64,000 bases of DNA from Devosia chinhatensis (GCF_000969445.1 NZ_JZEY01000054.1:1426001-1490000), one strand, 5' to 3'; numbered from the stretch's first letter, positions 28,694-37,747 are shown. Translations and numbers: made by a program. The notes: a model not told the origin generated them from the letters alone.

Positions 28694-29656
28694 TCAGCGC
28701 GGCACACCAATCCGCCCATTTGCGATCAGCCAGCCCAAAGCATCCTCGACAGCAGCGAGGGACGTATAGCGTGGCGCATAGCCGAGCAGGCGCCGGCCTT
28801 TCTCGATCGAACAATTGGGACTGCGAACGACATGCTCCCAACTGGCCTCCGCGTTGTCCTTGCTTTGCCGGGAAGCCCATTCTTGCCAGCCGGCAAAGGC
28901 CAGGTTCGGCTCGTGGCCAAAATAACGATACATCGCACCCGCATAGTGCCGCAACGTCACAGCGCCCGGCGAAACCGCATGGAACGCCTCGCCGACCGAG
29001 GCGCCCCAATGCGTCATGGCCAGCACCAGCAGCTGCGCGATGTCGTCGGCATGGATATGGTGGACGGTCTCCATACCGAAATTGGGCAGCTCAAGCACCT
29101 CGCCGCGCGCAATGGTTTCAAACACGGAGAGATCGAAATGTCCTGCTGGATTGAGAGGGGCCCAGCCCCGGCCCACGATATGGCCGGGATGGATGATCGT
29201 TGCTGGAAAGCCGGTACGGCGGGCCAGGTCGAGAAGATGCGCCTCGATTGCTGCCTTCTGGACGCCGTAGTCGCCGAACGGTCTCTTTGTGACATCTTCG
29301 GGCGTCGGCACGACCTCGGCATGTCCATGCGTCCAGATGGTACCGATATGGAGAAAGTGCTGGACCCGACCCGCGACCGCCGCAGTCATCTGCCGGGCGC
29401 TTTCCAGCGTAAAACAGATATTGTCGATGACGACGTCTGCTCCGAGGTCTGCAATGGCTGCCCCAAAGCGCCCCCGTGCCTCCTCTGCCTCGCGATCGAG
29501 CTGGATCTGTTCAACATCCGACCAGGCCGGATCGGGCAGATAGGGCTTGGCCTGCCCCCGTGATACCGCGACCACCTTGTGTCCGGCTCGCACCAGCCGC
29601 GGCACCAGATAGGTTCCGATATGTCCGCTCGCTCCGATAATGACGATGCGTGCCAT
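28694..29656 (-). CDS. NAD(P)-dependent epimerase/dehydratase (extended SDR) family protein
   Basis: A 320-residue extended short-chain dehydrogenase. It begins MARIVIIGASGHIGTYLVPRL with a Gly-rich dinucleotide-binding loop (GASGHIG). The catalytic region has FLHIGTIWTHG and YGVQKAAIEAHLL, where the usual YxxxK pattern reads YGVQK. The pattern HIHADDIAQLLVLA is typical of sugar-nucleotide epimerase-like SDRs. The ATG at 29656 has GGGAGGAG 5 bases upstream. Substrate is unknown, and the gene is divergent from a VOC-family protein. Confidence 0.82.
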   Translation of the reverse strand: MARIVIIGASGHIGTYLVPRLVRAGHKVVAVSRGQAKPYLPDPAWSDVEQIQLDREAEEARGRFGAAIADLGADVVIDNICFTLESARQMTAAVAGRVQHFLHIGTIWTHGHAEVVPTPEDVTKRPFGDYGVQKAAIEAHLLDLARRTGFPATIIHPGHIVGRGWAPLNPAGHFDLSVFETIARGEVLELPNFGMETVHHIHADDIAQLLVLAMTHWGASVGEAFHAVSPGAVTLRHYAGAMYRYFGHEPNLAFAGWQEWASRQSKDNAEASWEHVVRSPNCSIEKGRRLLGYAPRYTSLAAVEDALGWLIANGRIGVPR

Positions 29657-29748
29657 GAAAACTCCTCCCGCCAACTGGGCCTCCCAGCCATCCTGTCCTA
29701 ACATGTCAGTTCGGGCTGTCCAGCCCGTGATTCCGGAGGAGACAAGAC

Positions 29749-30180
29749 GTGACCAAACCCCTCGTCAAACAGGTGGCCCATACCTGCATTTTCGCACGCG
29801 ACCTCGACGCGGTGGAAAAGTTCTACACCGACATCTGCGGCGTCGCGCCCAAGTTCGATTTCAAGCGGGGCGAGTCACGCATCGGCTTCTACCTCGATTT
29901 CGGCAATCGCACTTTCATCGAGGTTTTTCTCAAGGGAGAGAGCCGTTTCGAAGAGAGCAACCAGATCAACCACATCTGCTTCGAGACCGACGATATCGAC
30001 GCCTTCATGGACAATGCACGGGCCAAGGGCGTCGAAGTGACGGACAAGAAGCTGGGCGTCGATCACACCTGGCAGTGCTGGCTGGCCGATCCCAGCGGGG
30101 TAAAGCTGGAAATCTTCCAGTACACCCCTCAAAGCATGCAGTTCGGGCCCGATGGCGTCGTCTGTCAGGTGGACTGGTAA
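29749..30180 (+). CDS. VOC (glyoxalase/dioxygenase fold) family protein
   Basis: A 143-residue single-domain protein with the paired beta-alpha-beta-beta-beta modules of the vicinal oxygen chelate fold. Candidate metal ligands are His11 in QVAHTCIF, Glu in TFIEVFLKG, His in INHICFETDD and Glu in VKLEIFQYTP, the standard H-E-H-E set. These features suit a metal-dependent lyase, isomerase or dioxygenase. The start is GTG, 7 bases after GGAGGAG. Substrate unknown. Confidence 0.85.
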   Translation: MTKPLVKQVAHTCIFARDLDAVEKFYTDICGVAPKFDFKRGESRIGFYLDFGNRTFIEVFLKGESRFEESNQINHICFETDDIDAFMDNARAKGVEVTDKKLGVDHTWQCWLADPSGVKLEIFQYTPQSMQFGPDGVVCQVDW

Positions 30181-30183
30181 GCA

Positions 30184-30774
30184 TCAGCTGGGGCAGCGAC
30201 CCCAAACCTCGGCCTCACCGTCTGCACGCACATTGACGGTGAGGTCATCGCTGGGCCTCCAGATCGTCAGGCCGGCTTCAATCTCCGCCCGGACCTCCGC
30301 AATAGCGGCGTCGCGCACCACTTCCGGCACGTTCTCAATCCCAGAAATCTCGAGGATATAGGCATCGCTGACGACTGTCGTAAACACGCGGCTATCGGCA
30401 GAGACGGGCTCCATCTCAAACAAGCCGAGATCCTCTCCCAGAGGACTGCGCTGTTCGACACGGAATGTGTCCGGGCCGGTTATTGTGTAGGTGACTATGT
30501 TTTCCCAGTCGTCCGCACAGGTTCTCTTGATGGCATCCTCCAGCCTCTCGCGATTACTCTGCGGATCCCGCTCCCAGTTGCGAACCGTGCTGACCAGGGT
30601 GAACCAACGTCCGCCGATATTCTCGACGATAGCGCTTGCAGCCTCTGGTCCACCGAGAGCCTCGAATTTGCTCGCATTCACCAGCGGGGCAATGCGATCG
30701 ATCTGGAGCGCCAGGTCCTCGTATGCGATTGCAGGCGGGGCCGAAACAAGAACGAGAACAAAGGCAAAGCGCAT
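30184..30774 (-). CDS. Hypothetical exported protein
   Basis: A 196-residue protein of no family I recognise. It has a short signal peptide (MRFAFVLVLVSAPPAIA, cleaved before YEDL) and two cysteines (KRTCADDW and WGRCPS) that could bond. The body is mixed alpha/beta and acidic. Its stop lies 3 bases from the stop of the convergent VOC gene. It appears to be a genuine periplasmic protein because of the clean signal peptide and balanced composition. Confidence 0.65.
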   Translation of the reverse strand: MRFAFVLVLVSAPPAIAYEDLALQIDRIAPLVNASKFEALGGPEAASAIVENIGGRWFTLVSTVRNWERDPQSNRERLEDAIKRTCADDWENIVTYTITGPDTFRVEQRSPLGEDLGLFEMEPVSADSRVFTTVVSDAYILEISGIENVPEVVRDAAIAEVRAEIEAGLTIWRPSDDLTVNVRADGEAEVWGRCPS

Positions 30775-30900
30775 AGGAATCTCCTGTCATCTACTTGCTT
30801 AGGACGTCGCCAGGGCGACCAGCCTTGGCCTGCACGCTGAATTTTGTCCGTGCCATGCCTGCGTTCACGATTTTGCCGCACGGCAAGGAAAGGAAGGGGT

Positions 30901-31971
30901 ATGTGGATTCGCATTTCAACTTTCGCCGCCATCCTGGGCCTGCTGCCCGTGAGCACTCTCGCCCAGGATCTTGAGGCCATTCTCGACAAGGCTTCCGATC
31001 TCGAGCCGCTGGAGGTCGTCATTGTCGCCCGCGAGGGGGAGATTATCGCCGAACGCGGTTATGATGGCCACTCGCCTGATGCTCCCACGAACATCAAGTC
31101 GGCATCGAAGACCGTAATCTCCGCTCTGGTTGGCATTGCGATCGACAAGGGCATTTTGGACGGCGTCGATCAAAGGGTAGCCGACCTGTTACCGGACGAT
31201 CTGCCCGAGGACGCCGATCCGCGTCTTGCGCAGGTAACGGTGGGCAATCTCCTGTCGATGCAAGCAGGTCTTGCACCCACGTCCGGAGCAAATTATGGTC
31301 GCTGGGTAGTCAGTCGCAATTGGGTCCGCTCCGCACTGGCTCAGCCATTCGAGACCGACCCGGGTGGGCGCATGCTTTATTCCACCGGGTCGTCCCACCT
31401 GCTTTCCGCCATTCTGACGCAGGCGGGTGGCGAATCTACCCTGGCCTTGGCGCGCGACTGGTTCGCACCCGTCGACGACTTCGCCATTGGCGGCTGGGAG
31501 CGAGACCCGCAGGGCATTTATCTGGGCGGCAATCAGATGGCGATGAGTCCACGCTCGTTACTGGCCTTCGGCGAGGTTTTTCGCAATGGAGGCCTGGCCA
31601 AAGACGGCACGCGCATTGTCTCGGAAGACTGGATCGCCCAGTCCTGGTCCGAGCGCACCCAGTCACGCTTTACGGGCGACGGCTATGGCTATGGCTGGTT
31701 CCTTCGCGAAATGGGTGGCGAAGATGTCCGTTATGCCTGGGGCTATGGCGGTCAGATGCTCTATGTTGTCCCCAGTCTTGAGCTCTCGGTCGTCATGACA
31801 TCGGACGAAAACCTTCCCTCGGCAGGCAATGGGCACCGAGATGCGCTCCACGCCCTGCTGACGGAGATTGTCACGACCATACGCGACGACGGTGAGACGG
31901 AACACTCTCGGCCCAACCCGGACGAGACCGTTGACGTCGGTGCTCCGTCGCTGTCCCCTGACCCGTCTTAG
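30901..31971 (+). CDS. Exported serine hydrolase, beta-lactamase class C family
   Basis: A 356-residue protein with a signal peptide (MWIRISTFAAILGLLPVSTLA) and a class C beta-lactamase/penicillin-binding fold. The catalytic SxxK is SASK near residue 64, in TNIKSASKTVISALVG. The tyrosine motif is probably YSTGSSH, and a late YGYGWFL plus WGYGGQMLYVVP replaces the KTG box with a G-G-Q version, as in esterase-like members. Probable roles are esterase, D-amino peptidase or cell-wall peptidase. ATG 30901 follows a purine-rich AAGGAAGGGG; a longer frame from 30844 lacks a signal peptide. Confidence 0.83.
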   Translation: MWIRISTFAAILGLLPVSTLAQDLEAILDKASDLEPLEVVIVAREGEIIAERGYDGHSPDAPTNIKSASKTVISALVGIAIDKGILDGVDQRVADLLPDDLPEDADPRLAQVTVGNLLSMQAGLAPTSGANYGRWVVSRNWVRSALAQPFETDPGGRMLYSTGSSHLLSAILTQAGGESTLALARDWFAPVDDFAIGGWERDPQGIYLGGNQMAMSPRSLLAFGEVFRNGGLAKDGTRIVSEDWIAQSWSERTQSRFTGDGYGYGWFLREMGGEDVRYAWGYGGQMLYVVPSLELSVVMTSDENLPSAGNGHRDALHALLTEIVTTIRDDGETEHSRPNPDETVDVGAPSLSPDPS

Positions 31972-31991
31972 GTCCCATCGAAAGCGTTGCC

Positions 31992-32597
31992 ATGATGTCG
32001 AGCAGTCCGGGCCCTGATGGCCTTTTACGGTGTAGCTGGTGCACGGCGACGCCGGAATATCTGCGCTATCACGACGAGGAATGGGGTTTTCCTGTCGTGG
32101 ATGACATTCGACTGTTCGAAAAGCTCTGCCTGGAGAGCTTCCAGTCAGGCCTCAGCTGGCGCACAATTCTTGAGAAGCGTGAAAATTTCCGCGCCGCTTT
32201 CGCCGGGTTCGATTTTCGGCGCATGGCCCTCTTTGGCGAAGCCGATGTTGGTCGGCTCCTTGCCGATGCCGGTATAGTAAGGCACCGCGGCAAGATCGAA
32301 GCGGTCATCAACAATGCCCGCCGCGCCTGCGAAATGGTCGACACCGAAGGCTCGCTCGCGGCCTATTTCTGGCGATTTGAAGCACCCGAAACCGATGAGC
32401 CCCCCGTTTTCCGAGCCACTTCGCCCGAATCCGAGCGGCTTTCCAAGGATTTACGGAAACGCGGTTGGAAATTTCTGGGGCCCACCACGACTTATGCCTT
32501 CATGCAGGCCATGGGCATGGTCAATGACCACTCGGCGGATTGCGTAACGCGTCAAGAAACGGCAGCAGCCCGCCGGGCCCTTAGGCGCCCGCAATAG
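31992..32597 (+). CDS. tag: DNA-3-methyladenine glycosylase I
   Basis: A 201-residue base-excision repair enzyme that removes 3-methyladenine. The N-terminal zinc ligand and substrate region are present as RCSWCTATPEYLRYHDEEWG, the glycosylase core as FEKLCLESFQSGLSWRTIL, and the C-terminal zinc ligands as NDHSADCVTRQE. A glutamate in EEWG and the aromatic pocket residues match the Tag family. It starts 20 bases after the serine hydrolase stop and could share its transcript. Confidence 0.95.
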   Translation: MMSSSPGPDGLLRCSWCTATPEYLRYHDEEWGFPVVDDIRLFEKLCLESFQSGLSWRTILEKRENFRAAFAGFDFRRMALFGEADVGRLLADAGIVRHRGKIEAVINNARRACEMVDTEGSLAAYFWRFEAPETDEPPVFRATSPESERLSKDLRKRGWKFLGPTTTYAFMQAMGMVNDHSADCVTRQETAAARRALRRPQ

Positions 32598-32628
32598 GGT
32601 TTGCGGCGCGCCGTTTTGCAAGTGCTGC

Positions 32629-32805
32629 TCAGTCTTCGCGCTTATGCCCGTCGATATGCTTTTCAGCGCGGTTGGTCTCTGCCAGAAGCAATCGCTTCTC
32701 CGCCTTGCTGCGGCCGAATTTGAGCCTGTTGGCCTCTGCCTCGACTTCTTTGGCGCTGCGCACTTTCTGCTTGCGGGCCATGCGGAGGTTGACGATTTCG
32801 CCCAT
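32629..32805 (-). CDS. DUF4169 family small protein
   Basis: A 58-residue protein, MGEIVNLRMARKQKVRSAKE at the start and EKHIDGHKRED at the end, highly charged and predicted to be helical. It matches the DUF4169 pattern that I recall as E-I-V-N-L-R-x-x-R-K near the start and L-x-G-H-R near the end, found in alphaproteobacteria. Function unknown. It begins 2 bases after the stop of the upstream acetyltransferase gene, so the two are almost certainly co-transcribed. Confidence 0.85.
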   Translation of the reverse strand: MGEIVNLRMARKQKVRSAKEVEAEANRLKFGRSKAEKRLLLAETNRAEKHIDGHKRED

Positions 32806-32807
32806 GT

Positions 32808-33317
32808 CTATTGCCCGTCGATCGCGCCCGCATAGGGACTCAGTCGTTTTTCCAGGTGTACGCTGGCGAAGGGATCGTGGCCCCCGCGGCCCTGCGATCT
32901 GAGCGCAAGGATGCGATAACCCTGGCGCTCGTAAAACCGCACAGCGCGCACGTGATCGGCAGGGGTTTCAAGATGTATTCGCGTCGCGCCCTCGAGCTCG
33001 AACATCATTTCCATCCGTTCGAGCAGCATGCTGCCGATACCGTGGCCTTGGATTTCCGGCAGCACGAAGAGAAATGGGATATAGAATCGCCCTGCCTGGC
33101 GCGAACACCAGCCGACGACGACGTCGTCGATCTCGGCCACGATGGCATGCCGCCATCCCTCGCCGACGGCACGGACCAGCCTGCGTCGCTCCGCGTCGCG
33201 CATCCCTTGGCGTTGTACCAGCAGCGGCAGGATGCCGGTTTCCCAAGCACGATACCCGATATCGGCCAGACGAGGGGCATCGGTCATTTCCGCCTTGCGT
33301 ATCCGAACCCCTGGCAA
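32808..33317 (-). CDS. GNAT-family N-acetyltransferase
   Basis: A 169-residue acetyl-CoA-dependent acetyltransferase. The acetyl-CoA pyrophosphate loop is QGHGIGSMLL (Q-x-x-G-x-G), preceded by the beta-strand FLFVLPEI, and the C-terminal strand pattern is AVRFYERQGY. The start is a TTG preceded by a perfect AGGAGG with 5 bases spacing, so it should be efficiently translated. It lies between chorismate mutase (9 bases) and the DUF4169 gene (2 bases). Substrate unknown. Confidence 0.87.
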   Translation of the reverse strand: MPGVRIRKAEMTDAPRLADIGYRAWETGILPLLVQRQGMRDAERRRLVRAVGEGWRHAIVAEIDDVVVGWCSRQAGRFYIPFLFVLPEIQGHGIGSMLLERMEMMFELEGATRIHLETPADHVRAVRFYERQGYRILALRSQGRGGHDPFASVHLEKRLSPYAGAIDGQ

Positions 33318-33326
33318 TCTGGCCTC

Positions 33327-33641
33327 CTATTTGGCGCGCCGTCGTGCGGCGATGATGCCCTTCTCGTAATTGATGTTCCAGTCGATCAGGGTCCGCCAGA
33401 TAAGTTCGGCCTGATCCTCGTCCAGATCAAGGTCCAAACTGCGCGCCCGCACTTTCGTGATGATCGCCTCGATGCGCTTGGGGTCATAAGCCTCGTGCGG
33501 GTCGGTCTTGATCTCGGCCATGCGCGTCACATAGCCATGCCGTTCTGCAAAGAGACTGATCAGCGCCTGATCGATCCGATCGATCTCGGCGCGGACATCG
33601 TCCTTGGAAGCACATTCGGCAGGCAGCTTGGCGGCGGTCAC
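33327..33641 (-). CDS. Chorismate mutase (AroQ class)
   Basis: An all-helical chorismate mutase that converts chorismate to prephenate for phenylalanine and tyrosine synthesis. The core DDVRAEIDRIDQALISLFAE with R, then ERHGYVTRMAEIK, contains the catalytic Arg and Lys residues, followed by DPKRIEAIITKVRA and a final helix LIWRTLIDWNINYE. I chose the GTG at 33641 (104 residues), with GAGGA 7 bases upstream; upstream in-frame TTG codons would add a tail of 30 residues unlike the family. It is the first gene of an operon with a GNAT and DUF4169. Confidence 0.9.
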   Translation of the reverse strand: MTAAKLPAECASKDDVRAEIDRIDQALISLFAERHGYVTRMAEIKTDPHEAYDPKRIEAIITKVRARSLDLDLDEDQAELIWRTLIDWNINYEKGIIAARRRAK

Positions 33642-33812
33642 GGCAAAGTCCTCGGCTTTGAAAAACGCTGCTGTTGGTGTGCACCGGAGGCCAGCCGATT
33701 TCAACCCGCAAGCATCGGCTCCATTGGCCAATCCCTCATCCGGCCAACATCAATCCGATTGGAATGGCTGACGTCCTGATCCGGAAGGGCAGATGCAAGC
33801 GGATTGAAAGAC

Positions 33813-34130
33813 TCAGTGCTTGGTCACATCGCTCAGGGCTGCTGCGATATGTTCCCATTCGGAACTCACGCTCGCGGTGGCGCGGCGCTTGCCGGCGCGG
33901 CGATACCAGTAATCGGCATTGCCCATATCGGCTTCGATCCAGTGCATGAGCGCGTGTACCCAGTCGAAGGCCTGAACGCCCTCCATGGATTGCACAATAT
34001 TGTGCGCCTTTTCCCATTCGGGACCGACCCGAAATTCACCCTTCTTGAGCCACCACAACGCCTGCAATGGTTTGCTCATGTCCTTGGGCGGCTCGGACCA
34101 ATCGAGCGTGGTGAAGATATCAACGGCCAT
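33813..34130 (-). CDS. Conserved hypothetical protein
   Basis: A 105-residue cytoplasmic protein, probably all-helical. Recognisable parts are LQALWWLKKGEF, WEKAHNIVQSMEG and WVHALMHWIEADMGNADYWYRRAGK. I recall short rhizobial proteins of unknown function with the same pattern (A-L-W-W, W-x-x-A-H, H-R-x-E-G-D-x-x-N-A-x-Y-W-Y-R-R). The ATG at 34130 has AGGA 9 bases upstream; upstream ATGs at 34139 and 34196 are possible but less well placed. It precedes the gatA stop region with no evident shared operon. Confidence 0.72.
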   Translation of the reverse strand: MAVDIFTTLDWSEPPKDMSKPLQALWWLKKGEFRVGPEWEKAHNIVQSMEGVQAFDWVHALMHWIEADMGNADYWYRRAGKRRATASVSSEWEHIAAALSDVTKH

Positions 34131-34251
34131 CGGCGACATTCCTGTTGGCCCGGACGCTGCCATGGGGTGCGTCGCTACCAGTTTCAACTTGTGCATTGGC
34201 CGCAAATAGTGCGGAACGGCGGCGCAATCAAGCGCCGCCCCATTGCAACAC

Positions 34252-35736
34252 TTACCACCAGGGCTTTGGCGCGAAGTCGCCGCCGGCGCTCTTCTCGATG
34301 ACTCGGGCCGCCGCAAACAGCGTTTCCTCGTCGAATGGCTTGCCGATGAGCTGCAGGCCAAGGGGCAATCCCTGCCCGTCCTTGCCCGCCGGAACTGCGA
34401 TGCCCGGAAGACCCGCCATGTTCACCGTCACGGTGAAGACGTCGTTGAGATACATGGCCACCGGATCGGCTGCCAGCGCCTCGTCGCCGATCCCAAAGGC
34501 GGCTGATGGCGTCGCCGGAGTCAGGATGGCGTCGACACCAGCATGGAACGCATCTTCGAAATCCTTCTTGATCAGCGTGCGGACTTTCTGCGCCTTGACA
34601 TAATAGGCATCGAAATAGCCTGCGGACAGCACATAGGTGCCGATCATGATGCGGCGCTTGACCTCGCGGCCGAAACCGGCGGCACGGGTCAGTTCGTACA
34701 TGTCGGTGATGTCCTTGCCGGAAACGCGCAGACCGTATTTCACGCCGTCATAGCGGGCGAGATTGGACGAGGCTTCGGCAGGGGCGACGATGTAATAGGC
34801 CGGCAGCGCATATTTGGTGTGTGGCAGGGAGATGTCCTTGACCGACGCGCCTTCGGCTTTCAGCCATTCAAGACCCTCGGTCCAGAGCTTTTCGATCTCG
34901 GCGGGCATGCCGTCCATGCGGTATTCCCTGGGAACACCGATGGTCAGCCCCTTCACGCCGCGCTCGACGGCGGCGGCGAAATCTGGAACGGCAATATCGA
35001 CGCTGGTCGAATCCTTGGGATCAAAACCGGACATCGAGGTCATCAGGATCGCAGCGTCTTCCACCGTGCGGGCAATCGGGCCGGCCTGGTCGAGCGAGGA
35101 GGCGAAGGCCACCGTGCCCCAGCGCGAGGCGCGGCCATAGGTTGGCTTGATGCCGACCGTGCCGGTAAAGGCCGCCGGCTGGCGAATGGAGCCGCCTGTA
35201 TCGGTCGCCGTCGCTCCGGCGCAGAGCCAGGCGGAAACCGCCGCAGCCGAGCCGCCCGAGGAACCGCCGGGCACGAGATTGGCATTGCTGCCCTCGGCGC
35301 GGAACGGGCTGATCACCGGGCCGTAATAGGAGGTCTCGTTGGACGAGCCCATGGCGAACTCGTCCATGTTGAGCTTGCCTAGCATGACCGCGCCATCGCG
35401 CCAGAGATTGGCGGTGACGGTCGATTCATATTCCGGCTTGAAGCCATCGAGAATGTGGCTGGCGGCCTGGGTATGCACGCCCTTGGTGGCGAACAGGTCC
35501 TTGACGCCGAGCGGAATGCCTTCGAGCGGACCGCCCTGCCCCGTGCCGAGCTTCTCGTCACTGGCCCTGGCCATGTCGCGGGCCTGGTCCGGCGTCGTCG
35601 CCACATAGGCATTGAGGCTCGGATTGGCCGCCTCGATGGCGCCGATATAGGCCTCGGTCAGTTCCAGCGCGGAAAAGCTCTTGTCCTTGAGACCCTTGCG
35701 GGCATCGGCAATGCTCAGTTTGGTCAGATCAGTCAC
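34252..35736 (-). CDS. gatA: Glutamyl-tRNA(Gln)/aspartyl-tRNA(Asn) amidotransferase subunit A
   Basis: The amidase subunit of GatCAB, which makes Gln-tRNA or Asn-tRNA by hydrolysing glutamine and passing the ammonia to GatB. The 494 residues contain the amidase-signature triad Lys79 (LGVKDLF), cis-Ser159 ([12 protein letters not shown]) and Ser183 ([13 protein letters not shown]); the spacing agrees with known GatA proteins. It lies downstream of gatC with an acetyltransferase gene between. GatB is not in the window. Confidence 0.97.
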   Translation of the reverse strand: MTDLTKLSIADARKGLKDKSFSALELTEAYIGAIEAANPSLNAYVATTPDQARDMARASDEKLGTGQGGPLEGIPLGVKDLFATKGVHTQAASHILDGFKPEYESTVTANLWRDGAVMLGKLNMDEFAMGSSNETSYYGPVISPFRAEGSNANLVPGGSSGGSAAAVSAWLCAGATATDTGGSIRQPAAFTGTVGIKPTYGRASRWGTVAFASSLDQAGPIARTVEDAAILMTSMSGFDPKDSTSVDIAVPDFAAAVERGVKGLTIGVPREYRMDGMPAEIEKLWTEGLEWLKAEGASVKDISLPHTKYALPAYYIVAPAEASSNLARYDGVKYGLRVSGKDITDMYELTRAAGFGREVKRRIMIGTYVLSAGYFDAYYVKAQKVRTLIKKDFEDAFHAGVDAILTPATPSAAFGIGDEALAADPVAMYLNDVFTVTVNMAGLPGIAVPAGKDGQGLPLGLQLIGKPFDEETLFAAARVIEKSAGGDFAPKPWW

Positions 35737-35769
35737 GGGAAAATCTCTCGTTCGTCAGTGCAGCGCCGT

Positions 35770-36255
35770 TCAGGCGACCTGCGCCGGTGCCGCAAGCGGC
35801 AATTCAAAAAAGGCCGACCATTCGCTGTCGGGATAATCAAGGAAGGGGCCGCGCGGCACGAAGCCATAGCGCGTATAGAGCCGGTGCGCTTCGGCCATGC
35901 CCTCGCCCGCGCCGGTCTCCAGCATCACGACAGGCAGATTGCGCTCGCGCGCCAGGTCCACGATGCGCTCCAGCAACTGGCGGCCCACACGCTGGCCGCG
36001 CACCTCCGGCAGGGTGAACATGCGCTTGACTTCGCCCAGTTCCGGCCCATGTGTCTTGAGGGCGCCCATGCCGACAGCCTTTCCGGCCTCGTCGCGCGCC
36101 ACGAACAGTGTCGTGTCGCTATCGGCCATCTGCTCGACCGTCATCTTGAACTGGAATTCTAGCGGCGACAGCGGCAGCAGGTGATCGTTGAGCGCAGCGA
36201 CCAGCGCGCGGACATCATCCTGCAAGGGCGTTTCGATGGCGATGGAAACCGCCAT
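35770..36255 (-). CDS. GNAT-family N-acetyltransferase between gatC and gatA
   Basis: A 161-residue acetyltransferase. The acetyl-CoA loop reads VRGQRVGRQLL (R/Q-x-x-G-x-G/A) after the strand MFTLPE, and the last region is HRLYTRYGFVPRGPF. The start codon directly follows the gatC stop (TAA then ATG, no gap), so it is translationally linked to gatC. The strand and spacing to gatA (33 bases) make it part of the gat operon. Substrate is unknown; acetylation related to aminoacyl-tRNA metabolism is only a guess. Confidence 0.88.
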   Translation of the reverse strand: MAVSIAIETPLQDDVRALVAALNDHLLPLSPLEFQFKMTVEQMADSDTTLFVARDEAGKAVGMGALKTHGPELGEVKRMFTLPEVRGQRVGRQLLERIVDLARERNLPVVMLETGAGEGMAEAHRLYTRYGFVPRGPFLDYPDSEWSAFFELPLAAPAQVA

Positions 36256-36543
36256 TTACTCGACCACCTTGGGCACCATGAAGAAATTGTCTTCGCTCAG
36301 CGGCGCGTTGGCCACGATCTTGTCGGCATAGCCGCCGTCGCTCACCACATCGTCACGGCGTCGCAGCGTCATCGGCGTCACGGAAGTCATGGCTTCGACT
36401 CCTTCGACATCGACCTCGGACAGCTGTTCGACAAATCCGAGAATGGCATTGAGTTCGTTCTGATAACCGGCGACCTCGTCTTCCTCGATGCGGATGCGCG
36501 CAAGGCGCCCGATGCGTTTGACGGTGGCGGCGTCGACGGACAT
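36256..36543 (-). CDS. gatC: Glutamyl-tRNA(Gln)/aspartyl-tRNA(Asn) amidotransferase subunit C
   Basis: The 95-residue GatC scaffold, which wraps the GatA-GatB interface. Its N-terminal pattern [20 protein letters not shown] and the following [20 protein letters not shown] are standard, and it ends with FFMVPKVVE. It is the first gene of the gat group on the minus strand and is followed immediately by the GNAT gene. Confidence 0.95.
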   Translation of the reverse strand: MSVDAATVKRIGRLARIRIEEDEVAGYQNELNAILGFVEQLSEVDVEGVEAMTSVTPMTLRRRDDVVSDGGYADKIVANAPLSEDNFFMVPKVVE

Positions 36544-36628
36544 GGCAAACTCCAGAAAGCGATGGCGTGTTGGGCGTTATTAGCAATGCGCCGGGGCAAA
36601 TGACAATGAAAATGCCTTATGCGCCGGA

Positions 36629-37153
36629 TCAGACTTCCACAGCCAGGCCTGGTTCGAGTGCAATCAGGCTGGCGCCGTCCAGTTTGTGCTGCAGTTTTGC
36701 AAACGCCCTGTCCAATTCGTCATCGTCACCCGCCAGCGCGATCAGTCGTGGAAGAGCAATGTCCACGAGGCGCTCGACCCGTTGCGCCAACGTCTGTCCC
36801 ACGATCACGATGACAGTCTTCTCAGCCCATCGCCCCAGCTGGGGCACCGACCCGGCAATCAGCAGCAGCGGCATATCCTCGTCAGCGTCGATCAGCAGAC
36901 AATCAGGCGCTGCCGACCAAACCTCGACAGGCCGCACCTGCTCGCCCGCATCCAGCAGGCGCTGACGTGGCCGGGGTTTCCACGCCGGAAGTTCGGTAAC
37001 TTTCCGATTGCCGTTCAGCCCGATGACATGGTCGGCACCGCTAACGAGTTCATTGGCATCTATGCGCTTCGGAGCAGCACCGGCATCGACCACTACGATC
37101 TGCCCGCCCGTATGAATGCGGAAGGTCGTGTTTCCGAACCAAGTAAGTTTCAT
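36629..37153 (-). CDS. Metallo-beta-lactamase-like protein lacking metal-binding histidines
   Basis: A 174-residue protein that starts MKLTWFGNTTFRIHTGGQIV, close to the N-terminus of UPF0173-type metal-dependent hydrolases (M-K-L-T-W-x-G-H-S-x-F). The next conserved element should be T-H-x-H-x-D-H; here the corresponding region reads ADHVIGLNGNRKVTEL, with no such cluster. The remainder is short and no other ligand motif is visible, so it is probably catalytically inactive or a divergent member. The ATG at 37153 follows AGGGG. It is divergent from ruvX (73 bases between starts). Confidence 0.7.
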   Translation of the reverse strand: MKLTWFGNTTFRIHTGGQIVVVDAGAAPKRIDANELVSGADHVIGLNGNRKVTELPAWKPRPRQRLLDAGEQVRPVEVWSAAPDCLLIDADEDMPLLLIAGSVPQLGRWAEKTVIVIVGQTLAQRVERLVDIALPRLIALAGDDDELDRAFAKLQHKLDGASLIALEPGLAVEV

Positions 37154-37226
37154 CTTGCCCCTTTTCCGTCGCCAAGTGAGATCGGGGAGCCTATAGGACA
37201 ATTCCACACTGTCCAGCGAGCCGCAT

Positions 37227-37682
37227 GTGACCGACGAAAATCCACTCGCCGCAATACCTGCTTCCGGCAAGATCCTCGGACTGGATCTGGGCACCAAGAC
37301 CATTGGTGTCGCCGTATGCGACGCAATGCGCTATTCGGCCAGCCCGCTCGAAACCATCAAGCGCACCAAGTTTACCCAGGATGCCGAGCGGATCATCCAG
37401 CTTGTCGCGGAGAACAATGCGGTAGCCATCATTCTCGGCCTGCCGCTCAACATGGATGGCACAGAGGGGCCCAGGGTGCAGTCGACACGCGCCTTTGCGC
37501 GCAATCTGGCGCCCAGGATCGAGCTGCCCATCGCCTTCTGGGACGAGCGCCTCTCGACTTCGGCCGTCACCCGCATGATGATCGAAGCCGACCTGCGGCG
37601 CGACCGGCGCGCCGAAGTGGTCGACAAACTGGCAGCGAGCTACATTCTGCAAGGCGCGCTGGACCGGCTTCGGCGGGGATAA
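37227..37682 (+). CDS. ruvX: Holliday junction resolvase-like protein RuvX (YqgF)
   Basis: A 151-residue RNase H-fold nuclease of the YqgF family, linked to 16S rRNA 5' maturation and Holliday junction processing. The first strand motif ILGLDLGTKTIGVAVCD carries the first acidic residue, followed by ILGLPLNMDGTEGPR, FWDERLSTSAVT with the second acidic position and DKLAASYILQG with the third. The GTG at 37227 has only a weak ribosome site. It is followed by pyrB after 65 bases. Confidence 0.93.
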   Translation: MTDENPLAAIPASGKILGLDLGTKTIGVAVCDAMRYSASPLETIKRTKFTQDAERIIQLVAENNAVAIILGLPLNMDGTEGPRVQSTRAFARNLAPRIELPIAFWDERLSTSAVTRMMIEADLRRDRRAEVVDKLAASYILQGALDRLRRG

Positions 37683-37747
37683 TTCAACTATTGGTTGAAT
37701 AGCGCTCTCCCCTCCGATAGACCGCAGCAAATCGCAAGGGATGCGAC

